A DNA stretch of 64,000 nt from Leptoclinus maculatus (GCA_032191485.1 JAVDOI010000043.1:62001-126000), one strand, 5' to 3'. Positions 38,805 through 51,800 are shown, numbered from the stretch's first letter. Notes: generated by a model from the sequence alone, not told the origin. Translations and numbers: made by a program.

Positions 38805-41800
38805 ACAATGCTTCACACAAATGCACACACACACACACACACAACTCTCTCAAGGCATGCACGGAACTCTGACAAGCAGCAAACTTTTCTTTCTTTTTTT
38901 TGTTTTTCCAGCGAGAAGTGTTGAGAGTTTTGGTGCCGTCTCACTGCACCCCTCTTGTAGCCCCCCCCCCCCCCCCCCACCCCCACCACCACCACAGTCA
39001 GTACCGTTCTACACCGCTGCTACACTACTCGGCCTGACATGTTCAGAAGTTTCTCGAGAGCTAAAATAAGTGAGACGTGTTAGGGTTTCGAAACCGGGTG
39101 TGCCCGCACTGTAGAAAGTCAGGATGCTGTGTATTCACTCTTGTGTCATGACAGCTTATGCATTTACGTTGGGAAAAAATGTGTGTTTCAGGTCCAGTCC
39201 AGCACCATGCAGGGTCTCTTGTTTCCTCCACCCACACACACACACACACACACACTGACAGACACCAAGCACAATGCCATAGGTGATCTGAGCTGTCACG
39301 TCTGCTTTGACAGGGAAATGACAGCTGAACGAGACACACCGAACAACAAGCACAAAGCCCAGCCGACGTGACAAACGCAGCACACAGCCAGGCAGCAGAG
39401 GAACAGGACGGAAAAGAAATGCACAGACCTTGTCAGAAGCTGCAGAGCCGGTGGAGACTGTTTTTCCCTTCCTACAATCCTCTCTGTCTCCTCTCCTCCT
39501 CTCCCTCTCCTCTCTTCTCTCCTCTCACTCCGCTTGGTGTGTAGGCGTGTGTGCGTGTGTGTGTGCGTGTGTGTGTGTGCGTGTGTGTGTGTGTGTGTGA
39601 CAGTGAGTGAGTGAGTGTGAGTGCATGTGAGTGAGCAGCTCCCTCCCCTTCTGCCTCTCAGCTGCTCGGCTCAGGCAGTTCTCAGGAAATGAATGGGAGC
39701 GCACAGAGAACTGTTGTACTTGCAAACGACTTACCCCGAGTCACATGATCCGCTAAATGTAGGGTGGGCCGGTGGGTGGAGGCTTCATAAGCGAAGGGGA
39801 AGACAATATACTCTAAGCTTTAACAGCATGCATCGAATTACACAGGGGCCCCTCCGGGGAGGTTTCCGACGCGTCCGCTCTCTGCCATCCCGTGCTCTTC
39901 ACTCTCTACCCCTGCCGGAGCGCGGCGGAGAGCCCCGGGCTGGGGGGGGGGGGGGGGGGGGGGGACCGGAGCACCTCCCCGTTTAAAGGGGACGGAGAGG
40001 AAGGTGTAGGCGGACGTGAAAAAAAAGGGTGGGGGGGGACAGTTCATTATTTCAACTGTTTGGTTTACAGACTACAAGTTTAGTCATGTGACACTTTTCT
40101 TTTCTTTTCTTTTTTTTGCGAATGTTTTGACAGTCGTAAATAAAATACAATTGTATTAAATATTTTAATAACAGTTGGTCTAACTGTAGATCAGAAAGTT
40201 AGTTGGATTAGTTTGATAATCAATAAAAAATATTTCAAATGTGAGTCATGTAAAGTGCTTGTTTTTGTATTTTAGACAGTTATTGACGTCTGTCTGTTGA
40301 ACTTATCTGATGTTTAATAGACTAAATTATTCATTTGAAAACATGTGGCTGATTATTCGATAATGAAAGCGGCCCTATTTTCTTTTTATAATTCAGATAT
40401 TCACCGAAGAGACATTTGGATTCATGGAGAAAAATAATTGAATCATTAAAACATCTAATTATGTTTCTAAACATCACAGCTTTAAACCTTGAGAAAAATA
40501 TATTTGACTAAAAATAATGCACTATGCATACTATCAATTATTTAAGTATTTAATTAATTATCTAAATAATTGATGAATCACTTGCTCAATAAAATGTCAG
40601 AAAATAGTACAAATGTTGTTTTTTGTCTTAATATTGACAGTGATGATTCTTCAGTCAGTTAAAAGATAGATATTGAAATTAAGATGTTCAATTCACTTTT
40701 ATAGAAGTCTATGAAAAGCAGCAAATATCCACGTTTTAGAAACTGGAAGCTGTGGATTTGGGACATTTTTGCATAAAGAAATGACCCAAAATTTAAATGA
40801 TGATTGAAATTGTTGCAGATTCCTTTTCTGCTCATCAACTAATCAGTTAATTAACTAATCGTTACAGCTCCAACTGGCTGAACTCCAAAGATTCTCAAAG
40901 ACATGTCTATGTATACGTAGAGCCATTGTTTCTCTCCTCTCGGTTAGATGTTAGTCACTGTTCCGACAGTGAAATGCCACATTTCTGCCTGCTGTTCAAA
41001 TGACCAGCCTTGAATAACATGCTGGAACATTTCCCAATAATGACTGCTTTTAAAACCTCTTTTGTGTGGTGCCTGAGCTGCTGTACCCATGTCAGCTTTC
41101 CCTTCTGGTGTTCTCCGGATTGATGAAAGGTATATCTCTGTGGCTTGAGAGGCTGATGCTGCTCGGCGCCCACAGCCAGTCCCCCGGGAGCTCTAATTAA
41201 GGTAAAGGAAGCGGGGCTCATCTGCATGGCTGATGGAGCTCTTACCACTCTACATGGTGCTTTATCTGTGGAGCTGGAGAAGCCAGAGACGATAGAGAGG
41301 GAGAGAGAGAGTGGAATAAAACACTATATACAGTAGTACACTGAGCCTGGTCCAACTGCCCCCCACTTCATATTCATATTCTGTTTCACTTCAGATAATG
41401 TATGTCTTCTGTTCGCAATGAATGGAGGATAAAATGGTTGGGTGGCGACGAAGGGATGGAACGAAAGGGATAGACTAGATTAATGAGGTTGGACGGGCAG
41501 GATAAAGGGATGGTTGACTGATTGTATGACGGAGAATTGAGAAGTGTCTCTTGTGGCTGCCTGGATAGTAAGGGCTCTGGGTGTCCGACAGTGAGAAGGG
41601 TCACAGTCTGGCTCTGTGAAGACTGGACTGAGTCTTTAAAAGACTGATGTGGCATCATAGAAATTGAAGTTGCCTGTAGTCTGTCTTTGTTTTCACACCC
41701 AACCGTTGTCATTCCCAGCTCGTCAAATACCGCCACTTGGTCAGTGCTCCTTGGTCTTGGTATTAGACGGTCAGAGCGACTGACGCAGTATGAAAAGGCT

Positions 41801-42410
41801 AGTCCACAGAGGGTGGGTTGGGGGTGCAGGACAGGAGGTGGACGGGTTAAACAAGGACAACACAGGACTTTCATCCAGGAGACCGCTGTTTGTGTCCGGT
41901 GCAAAACTAAAAGTAGACGCCGACACTTTGTCACGTCAGTTTGCTCGTCACGTGACTCGTTTGTCACTTGATAGTGAGTACTACATTTCCATCTTACATC
42001 TTCCATATTACACCTAGCGTCCACACTACTCCGGAGTTTTAACCCCCCCCCCCCTGAAAACGCTACTGTCACTAATTTAGTTTGAAAACTCCAGAGTTAC
42101 CTGGTAGTTTGGACAAGCGGAAACATAGACCTTTGAAAGCGAGGACGTAGACAGCCCGGACGCTTGAAGACACGGTTTGCGGACTATCCTTTTCATATTA
42201 ATGCTTATTTTGTTCTGCACAACTATTGTGAAGTTCACAAAGAAACTGTAAATGAACAAAAGCATAAATGTTGTCCAGTACGACAGGGACTTCAGCCACC
42301 AGCAGAGCTACGAACAACAGAGCCGGGGAAATGAGCGAGAGACATGTGTTAACCAAATTTATTGACCCATAATTTAGTAAACTTTAAATTGTGTTCTTTT
42401 TAAAGTACAT
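37492..42410. other. large klf12 intron or 5' flank, part 3
   Basis: No exon recognised. It contains (CA)n at 38588-38627 and 38768-38803, a G run at 39942-39964 inside a small CpG-rich patch (39840-40030), AT-rich sequence at 40080-40900, a quiet unique stretch at 40970-41280, and a 228-codon minus-strand open frame at 41386-42072 that overlaps repeat-like sequence near 41700-41800. Confidence 0.65.
40970..41280. promoter_or_regulatory. candidate enhancer-like unique stretch
   Basis: About 310 bases free of simple repeats. It contains a homeodomain-type core CTCTAATTAAG at 41191-41201 and an octamer-like ATCTGCAT near 41220. KLF12 introns in vertebrates hold many conserved noncoding elements, but conservation cannot be tested from one sequence, so this is only a candidate. 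Confidence 0.25.
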
Positions 42411-42413
42411 TTA

Positions 42414-42547
<134 letters not shown>

Positions 42548-42734
42548 TAGAGCAAGACCTACAGCGTTGTAACTAAGTTTGAAAAATAAAATGTGTCTGT
42601 TTGAGTATATAGAGGAAGATTATAAAAGACGATTATAGAGGAAGATCAAGCACGGCCTTTTATTATTAAAGAGTACTATAATACTCTTAGTCTGTAACTA
42701 AGCAACCATTTACTTCCTGTTTACACTGGCACCC

Positions 42735-42975
42735 ACATGCCTCGTTTATTATTTTTTATTTATTACACTATATTTATCCCGTTACGGGGGAAATGTTTCT
42801 CTGCATTTGACCCATCCCTGTATATAGGGAGCAGTGGGCTGCCAATGACAGGCGCCCGGGGAGCTAGGGGTTCAGTGTCTTGCTCAGGGACACTTCGACA
42901 CATGACACGTCCCAGTCAAGGATTGAACCTTCGACCATGCGGTTACCAGACAACCCTCTTAGGGTCGCCCCTCAT
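42735..42975. repeat. dispersed teleost repeat
   Basis: It contains CTCTGCATTTGACCCATCC, GGAGCAGTGGGCTGCC, GGCGCCCGGGGAGC, GTTCAGTGTCTTGCTCAGGG and GACACTTCGACA, a motif series I recognise from many fish genomes. No open frame of note. I cannot name the family. Confidence 0.6.
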
Positions 42976-43259
42976 GTGAATAGCCATGCGTTCTCAGGTT
43001 TGCCAGTATGTATGGAAATCATTTCTAAAACAATGCTGAAACGCCCGTGTGGACGTAGATCGTTTTCTAACCCGGGTTTTAAAGTGTGCCTGTATTAGTG
43101 TGGATGTAGCCTAAACCTGACTAAGTGGTTTTGTTTATTTTGAACTGACACACCGGCCCCGACACGTCCAAAGCAGACGCTAGAAGCGTACCTAGGGCGT
43201 CATAGTTTGAGGTTTAGGGCCACTGACCAAGCAGCAGTATTTGGCAAGTTGGGAGTGAC

Positions 43260-43555
43260 AACATGTTGGTTTGCTGTGTTTATTCCTCCAAGTCAGTAAC
43301 ACCCATCGGCCCCGGCCCCCAAGGGCCATCCACCTCACGGCTCCACCCCTGCTCAGGCCCCAGGCCACTTGCTCCCCAGGAGATTTTCCTCTACCAATCA
43401 CCTCATTCCCTATCACCTGAGCCTCAAGTGTTTGTTGTGAGTGCGTATTTAAGTCCTGGTTTTCAGTCCAGTCTCTGTTGGGTCCTGGGTTTTGCTCTGT
43501 TACGATCCTATCTACTGCGCTTGGGTCCACCTGCTCCACTCTTCGTGACAAGAGG
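43260..43555 (+). mobile_element. possible solo-LTR fragment
   Basis: GC-rich promoter-like sequence followed by GTATTTAAGTCCTGG, a T/G-rich leader, and an end resembling fish Gypsy-type LTRs (TTGGGTCCACCTGCTCCACT, TCGTGACA). No internal retroelement genes and no second LTR are present. Identification is by resemblance only. Confidence 0.35.
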
Positions 43556-45178
43556 CTGGTTGAACGAATAGATGGACAGAATGACGAGGATCTATAATTA
43601 GGTCTGGCCGTAGTGTCATTTGCAATGCGTTATAATTGTAGACTACAAAACAGCTCTAGATGGTTAAATCTGGCTTTAAATGTGTTGTTTTTAAGCATTT
43701 TGATAAAGATTTGTGCGAGTGCATTTGGAGTTTAATGATGGCCAGTGGGTCGATATCATTATCTAAAGACTATATGTTTGAAAAGCTGTATTTTAGCTGA
43801 TACCAGCACAAATGTTTTTACATCAGTTCCACCCCTATTCTTATTGAATATTTTCTTTGTATTATTGATTTCGGTGAAATAAGGCTTTTACAACTTCTAT
43901 TGTCAGCAAACCTCCAAAAGGCTTTTTTGTGTGTGTCTGTTTCCATGACACCCACTACAATACCCATAAGCACAGCCACCTACCGACCAATCACACCACA
44001 GGAGCAGATCTTAGGGTGAAAATACCCATTACACAAAAGCTTGCACAGAATTGAACTGCTGTTGAACACACTGTTAAATGCTCACTGCGTTTCGTGTGTG
44101 TTTGTTTTAGTCGATCACTACACAAATGCTTTCACAGCAAGATGATACTCAATGTTTCTCTCAGAAATCAGCAGGAATGGGCTGCAGGCAAACGAGGTGA
44201 CCTGCAAACATGACGATAGAGATGCATGTATAGTGAAAAAAAGCTTAATTTTGCTGACCAACAGAAGGGGACATTTATCATGCATCGTGCTGTTCCAGTT
44301 GCAAAACTTTATCCACTGTCTGTCTCTTCTCTTCATAATCTCACATATCCAATATCGCATTGTTTCAAGCAATCAGTGATTCCACACAATGCTGCGCACA
44401 CTTTGTTTTACAGGTCACTCATCTCGAGTGCGCTGATACACGAGAAGAGTCAATTGCATATTAATACGGCATTACCAATCTCGGAGAAAAATTCAGATTT
44501 GCGTGATGAGAGGGCTGGCTAGTTACCAGGCGCTGTGAAGGCCCTGTGTGTGATGGAACACTAATGTAACATCAGCCGCAGGGCCCGGCGATGATCCTTA
44601 TAATGACGTCCTGAGGAGCTCTTTTAAAATGAAACCCTCACTGTGTAACTGGTGCCCTGGGAGTCATGGCATGTGTTGAAGGAGGGTGGAGTGAGGAGCA
44701 GAAAAAGAGGGGAGGAAAGCTACAGAGAGGAACTGTTGAGGTGAGAGGACGACGGGAGGCAGTCTGAGGGACATAGGGGGAGGGATCCGAAAGGGGGTGT
44801 CACGGTGCTGGAGTCCGAGCTTCCTCCTGTTGCACCTAGTGGGGCTTATTAAAGACACAAGCACCCTCTCCCGAGGCTACGCCCACTCTGCACATAGGTT
44901 TGCTAATGCGTCACCCAGGGGTGGGAGCGGTTCAAAGACGGGCGTGGGTGTCTGGGGGCATCATTTGTGGAGCACCACGATAAGCCGCGAGACACCATCA
45001 AGAGCATTATCACCACACACTTCTCCCTTGCATCATCTGAACCCAATCTCATCAAATTATTGTAACACCGTTCATCGTTTGGTCACACGCTACATCTCTA
45101 CACCGAGGGGGCGAGTATCCATACTGTGCAAAGGAAACCTATATTTGTCTTCGTAAAGATTGTAAAAAAATAAAAGAG

Positions 45179-45345
<167 letters not shown>

Positions 45346-46676
45346 TGAAATGCTGCGAGTGAGCGATGTGATGCTCCCTTCTTGTTGTCTCTGGCTGAAC
45401 TTTAGACTGTGGACAGAAAGAACAGACACACCAGACGATGAAGTAGAGAGTAGAGAAGCTAACCACAACCTGTTACTGCTTAGGCTGGGAGGGAGTGGGA
45501 ACGGGGGGGGGGGGGCACTCAAGAAGTGGAGGACATTCTCTTGAGGTGGAGGATGTCACTATAATCAATACATAGCCACTACACATGCTTTCCTTTCCAT
45601 TTTGAAGAAGAGGAATGTGATTTATAGCTCACTTTGAAATATTTTGCACACAAGCTTTGAATAGAATAACGAAAGAATGACATTTACAGGATGTGAACAA
45701 AAAAATGTAAAATTAAAATGTGAATTGTCTGCTAGAAAACCTAAAGAAGAATCAACGTGAAACCTTGAAAGTAGGATGGACAAGGATGCATTCACACTGT
45801 CAGCCCTGGTTTCTATGAAATGCTCACCTCTGGAGCTTCTCTTTATTCCCTGCAGCCCCACTCTGTTCCCACCGTGAATGGCCAGCACAATAATAAGGCA
45901 GCGCACAGAAGAATGAGAAGCGCTTGCTCTCAGCTTCACAAGTCAAGGTTTGTTTTGCCCTCAAGAATGAAATCCGAGAAGTACAATGGATTGGCACCGG
46001 CCCGTTCTCCTGTCTGCTCGCCTCTCAGGCGCAATATCTTTGTCGATTTGTGACAAAACTTCGGGGAATGATGCATGGCATGACACAGGTCTGCCAAAGG
46101 AGGGGACACGCACATGACACAACATGTTTTATGCAAGGCTCTATTCTGGCATGTTGTACAATTGCACTGACATTTGTGTTCTTGGCTTGATTTTTTTAAA
46201 GAATCTCAGTGTTGTTTGAATTCTGAGAAAAATGAGCCAATGCCGCATCTCTCAGCTGCGTACAATCCCATTCGCAATACACATTTGATTCACAACAAGG
46301 TGTTATGTATGTCACTCAGTATGGAAACATTTAAGTGTTCCTCAAGAAAGCCACATGCTGCAGTCAGAAATGTTCAGCAACCTTTATAATTACCGTGTAA
46401 GAAAGCTTTCTTGTGGTAACAGTGTGATTGTTAAGGGGATTAAGGTAAAAGTTAAAGTCAAGGGTCAAGGGAAATCTGAGATTTGTTTCGAAAGACATTA
46501 TACATGTTAGAAAATAATTGCTGAAAACATGTGAAAAGACTTTGTGGAGTTCACCGTTTTTGTTTTTAGGATTTTTCGAGCAGGAATCACGGCTCGATGA
46601 TGCACTGGAGCCATGCTTAGCATAACCCTTCCCCTTAACACTGTATAACAACTAGAGCGCATAGCATCTTACTTAC

Positions 46677-46807
46677 CCCGTCTGTCATTGACGGGTCCTC
46701 TCTGTGTGCCATTCACGGTGCGCATGGGAGCTCGCAGCATGCATGTTCCAGTTGAACACGTGCTTTCGCCATCGGCTCTGCCGCGGTGCACTCTGTTGCT
46801 GCTGCGG
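46677..46807 (-). other. candidate unassigned exon
   Basis: 131 bases bounded by TTCATTTAACAG (AG at 46809-46808) and the strong donor GGG|GTAAGTAAG (GT at 46676-46675). One frame is open throughout (RSSNRVHRGRADGESTC...NGTQRGPVNDRR) and a second is open until near its end. I do not recognise the peptide. It could be an alternative 5' exon of klf12, a lncRNA exon, or chance. Confidence 0.3.
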
Positions 46808-47341
46808 CTGTTAAATGAAGGATAAATTGTTTTGAGCATCACGACCCCCGTAAGATGACTCGTTTCACTACCAGGATTTGGTCAATTGCGTCCGATAACA
46901 TTTGGAAAGTCTAGACGAGCCGCACGTTTGCAATATTTTGTTCCCATTCAAGTTAGCATAAGGCTAAACCGGAAGTTAGCCGGCTCGGTCGGCGGAAGCC
47001 TCTGGTGCAAATGCCCTGCCCATTTGGCATGTCATATATTTTGCGTAACCGTATATCAAGTAGTCAACCCTCACCCGCCATGACTGTGGTTTCACAGCCT
47101 TCTGAATACTGCTTATTTTTAAATGATGTTGAAACCTAATTGTTTATGCGTACAGATTTGGCTGGGTGGTTAATACAACATATTTATTGTTGCTCTACCT
47201 GGACTGGACTTTATTACATGGCCAGTTCATATTGCTTGATATTAATGTCGGAATAATGATTGAAAAAACAAATTTAGTCTCTAAATATCCCCTACAGAAT
47301 TGTTTTACTAAAATTAATTCTCAGTGTGTGTATGTTTACAT

Positions 47342-48660
47342 CAGTGGTGGGCCGTCAGAGCCTGCAAAGCCTTCTCTGCTGGCCTAAACAGAATCACAAA
47401 GTTATAGCTATTTTATAAATTTAATATTTTTTCTTAAATACACTACATGTATCATAATTTATAAAAATATTTTCCCCATTATCTTATGTTCTCATTGCAC
47501 AGCTACTGTCTTCCTCAGTTGCTCTGCTTCCAGTGCAGCTTGTTTTAAGTAGAGCTTTTATCCAATCAGATTTCACCTCTGTGTCTCTAGGTAAGAAGAG
47601 AGGCCCGAGGCCTGCAGACTCACAAGTGAATCCATGTGCAGTTTAAGTGAATGGGGACGATATTGTTGATTGTCATAGTGTTCAACCAATCAGATCTTTA
47701 GTTTGACATGTTGGGCGTATTCTTTGACGTGCCAGAGCCTGCTAGCTGGCCTACAAGTACGTCAGCATTACGTGCAGCTCAGTTTTCAGGTGCAGCTCTG
47801 CAGTGAGGTGCAGCGTGGGCGAACACGTGACTATTGTGAAACGAAACTTAAGCAGAGGCTTAGTTGGAGTAGTAAGAGTTCAAATTGAAAGATATGGAAG
47901 AAATTATGAATTGTTTTGCATTTTGCTTGGTGTAGATTATTAATTTTTTTACCTAGCTTTGTTTTTTTAGCACTCAATGGCTGAAGGAGGAGGAGAAACG
48001 GATTTGTGAGTTAGGATTCAACCGTTGGATTAAACTCTTTGTCAACAAAGAAAGGAGGATGGAGTTTGTCTTTAAGCGAACAGCATTTGGTAAGTTAATA
48101 GCTTTAATATGCTTGTTTGTATATTATTATTTGTACAACTTGTTTTTATGAAGATGGATTTTTGTTTGGTTTAATATGTGATAGGAACCATTGTTACGTC
48201 CTATGTTGCTCTGGGGACATATTTAGCCGGTGCCAGTGTTGCCAACTTAGCGACTTTCTCGCTAAATCTGGCGACTTTCCAAACCCTCAGGGCGAGGGTA
48301 GTCAAAAGCTACTAGCTTTACTACAAATCTAGCGACTTTTTCTGGTGTTATTGGAGACTTTTCTGGTGTTTTGACTCTGACGTGAAAGCACGTACGTTCT
48401 GCACGCGGGAGCTGCCGTGAACGAGCAGCGGGTGCTGCCGTGAGCCCCTCCGCCGCCCCAAAGCACTCACAGTAACTCTCACAGCAGCCTCACGCTGCAG
48501 TCAGAGCAGAGAGGAGACGCACTCTCAGCGTATTCTCTGCAGTTAGTGTATTTACAGGTGTTGAGCTTCATTTTTACACAAAACAAATAATAACCGTAGC
48601 TGTGTTTCAGCTGCAGGACAGCAGTGAAGGCCCAGGTATAAAATGCACGGCCCACCACTG
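47342..48660. mobile_element. hAT-like DNA transposon, non-autonomous or decayed
   Basis: The ends CAGTGGTGGGCCGT (47342-47355) and ACGGCCCACCACTG (48647-48660) are a perfect 14-base inverted pair. The eight bases outside each end (GTTTACAT and GCGTACAG) agree at five positions, as expected for an aged 8-bp target duplication of the hAT superfamily. The 1.3 kb interior has no long frame but keeps an exon-like relic at 47971-48089. A stretch rich in TAGCGACTTT motifs at 48235-48350 resembles another repeat I have seen in fish genomes and may be nested. Confidence 0.8.
47971..48089 (+). pseudogene. relic transposase-like exon inside the hAT-like element
   Basis: 119 bases after GTTTTTTTAG and before TTTG|GTAAGTTA. 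The frame reads TQWLKEEEKRICELGFNRW then IKLFVNKERRMEFVFKRTAF with no stop. Splice-like edges and an open charged peptide suggest a remaining exon of a transposase or captured gene; identity is not established. Confidence 0.4.
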
Positions 48661-49261
48661 GCGTACAGTATCACTCTACTGAGCCACATCAGTGTGTGGC
48701 TCTTCTTAGTTTTCTTAGGTGCATCCACATTCCCAGATGTATTGGCCTCTCCTGGGTCATGCAGTATTCTGATACATGGATGGTATAAAAATGAACATTG
48801 GTGAAGTAAATTATTGATTCATACGTACATTTATACATCTATTTATTCATGTGCATCTGCCATCAACTGGATTCCAGGAATGCGGCGCTGTGTAATCTGT
48901 GACATCGGCTGGTTCGTTAAACTGGCAGAAATGACAAACAGGAATAGCTGAAAAGATCTTGTGCGTAACAATAAAACACACTAATAAAAGTGTGATTTAG
49001 CCACGTTTCTACTGCCTTCGATTTCCTACTTTGTACCATTGCAAGAAGTGAAGACTGGGCTGCAAGCAGGAGCCAAGAATACAGAAGTGACAAATGAAAA
49101 AGAGATAGAAGAAGGAAGGAGAACCAGCCATGAGTAAAAAATTGTAACGGACAATAAAACGGAGCGATCTTGAGAAATCCAGAAGAAATGTATAGAGAGA
49201 AATGGAGCGTTAGGACATCTGCTCGCTCAAGGGGCCTCCCCTGGTCCAGTGGCTATGCATG

Positions 49262-49371
<110 letters not shown>

Positions 49372-51289
49372 TCCAGGCGTCGGTACACCTGCACAGACTG
49401 AGTGGGTTGGCTCAGTGGGCTGGCGTGGAGCTCCGTGGATCCCCCTCCAGGCCAGTTCTCTGTCAGGCCCTGCCAAGGTCAGCCTTCTGCCAGGGGGGGG
49501 GGGGGGGGGGGGGGGGGAGCGGGGGCGGGGGAGGGCGACGCTTCAGCATGACCACCGGGGCCTCAGCAGCACGCTGTGTCTAATAGCAACCGCGCAGCTC
49601 TTGCACGCACGCACACACAAACACACGCACGCAAACTCCCAGAATGAACTTTAACACCGATACAGACACACGCAATAAGTCGCAAACTAGCGCTGATGGA
49701 CGTAGCATGCATGCAGCAAGCCTTTACTCTGCAAATAAGATAAGACAAACCAAAAGAAAACAGAGACGCAAAGTCTTTGGATTAGCTGACAAAGTAACTA
49801 CAGCTCCTGGACTTAAGAGGATGAAAGGGTAGCTAGGAAAGTAACAAGGAGGCCTGTGTGTTTTTAACAACTGCTAGCTCCGTATTATGTCCATTCCGTA
49901 GCTATCCGTTACGTGGATCAGCTTACCGGGTGGCTAGCCCCAGGGTGGAGCCTGCCTCGCTGAAACACCCGAGTCACTTATGTACACACACGGGGAGCGT
50001 CGTAGGGAATACCGCGAAAAAAGGGTTGCAAATTAACATATCAGCGCGGGAAGAAAACGCAAAACACCTTGACACGTGTGCTTGGGGAGGGGTCGCCACG
50101 GCAACGGTGGCGGCAACTTGAAGCGAAATCTGAAACCTGAGATACATAAATCCTCTGCTGAGAGATCAGCCTCCTCACATCACATGGCTGTGGAGACACC
50201 TGAATAGTACGGCAGCACTGGAGCAATTATCCACTACCACTTCCTCCAACCCCCCCCCCCCCCCCATTGCTGTCACGCCTGTCATCAACACTGGTGTGTG
50301 TGGAGCAGAGGCTGATCAGCCACCAGAGCCCACAGTGTTGCTCTTTTGTTGCTCTTTTCCAAGCCGGCAGCCCTTTGGTTTCCTCGCGACGAGACCTCTT
50401 GTTGCCCCCCCCCCCCCCCCCCCCCCCCCTTTGGCAGCTCGACCCCTCCAGCCTCTCCCCTCACCTCCTTCCTCCACTCCACCTCCCTCCGCTCCCTCCA
50501 GGCGTTGGGTAGAGAGGAACAGCCAGTGCTCTCCAACACAAGGACAGAAGCTGCCAGCAGGTAGCCATGGCAACAGCTTCTCTCTCACCCGCACTTCCCC
50601 GCTCGGCAAAGAAGAAAAAAAAAAGGAAAAAAGAAGGGAGTGTGAAAATCGCAGGGCCCCTCTCTCCTCTCCGCGCTCTCACACAGTCCACATTAGACGG
50701 GTCACAGTGTTTTTCTGGCACCCGTTTAAATAATCACAGAGATGGATGTGCGCGGAGGGAGAGGGAGGAAGACAGAGAGGTGAGGCGGGGGGCACGCCGA
50801 GGAAGCAGAATGGGGGTGTTCATCAAAAAAAGACTCATATTGCTGCACAACAAATGATTTCTTCCTCAGACACAAGACTGTGGTGGGTGGAGACGAGGAT
50901 GCTTGAGATGTGTACGTGAGCCTCTGTGTACAGAACTTATGGAGGGAAGGCTCCGGTCGTAGTCGCTTCAATTGTCTCTCGGGCGAGAGGAGGTGAACGT
51001 CCGGGAGACAAATCAATTCCTTGTTTCCGAGCTGAAGGTTAATTTCCAGATCCATCTCTGCAGCTTGTAGCTGAGTGTCTGAAACATCGTACAAAGTACA
51101 CGAACAGTAGCGCTTACCCAGACCTTTACAACTCGTGTTTGCTCATACTTGTACTGCACAGAACACTTCTTATGGCGCACGCGTTTCTTAAGACTTCTGC
51201 AACAAGCTGGTGTAAAGCTCCTGGTGTCCTCCTGATAGTTTATGTATCTATGCAGAGGTGCTGATATTGAGAACAAGAAATGGTGAGAT

Positions 51290-51800
51290 GGAAAACCCAG
51301 AACTGTTTTCTTTTCGTGAGCCGCTGCCACGGGGCCTGCTCTGGCCTAATAAGCATGCTGGCTTTTGAAAATAATTCAACCCGCTTATTTTCTACTTGAT
51401 TTACCCCGTGCAAGCCTTCCCTCATCAGGCCGGGGTTTTGATAGTAAGCCAAAGTAAATCAGTTTCCCTTTTCAGCAGTATGTTGAGCCTGCACCGGCAG
51501 CAGAAAGAAAACTTTAAAATACAGCCACGGGATTACATCACGGCCAAACAATGTCTATTTTTAACCCCGGCTGAAGTTTTTCTTACTTCCAGGAATTTCC
51601 AAAACAGGAGAAATCTGAACGATTGAGCCCAGGGCTGCAAAAAAAGTGAAATTAAACTGCAGTCATAAAAGCAGGGTCAAGGCATGGGATTAAACGTCGT
51701 CCAGGGCTGTTTGGGATTGTGCTCTACGGGGGTTAGAAAATAACGAGTTCCAGGTTTCTGTCCCAGAGGCTCGCTTAATAATCAGACTTATAAATATATA
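51290..51800. promoter_or_regulatory. candidate enhancer-like unique stretch
   Basis: About 500 bases without simple repeats or recognised mobile elements, in a region otherwise dense in both. It has AT-rich cores such as CTAATAAGCATGC, GAAAATAATTCAA and GGATTACATCACGG. Only cross-species alignment can show whether it is constrained. Confidence 0.25.
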
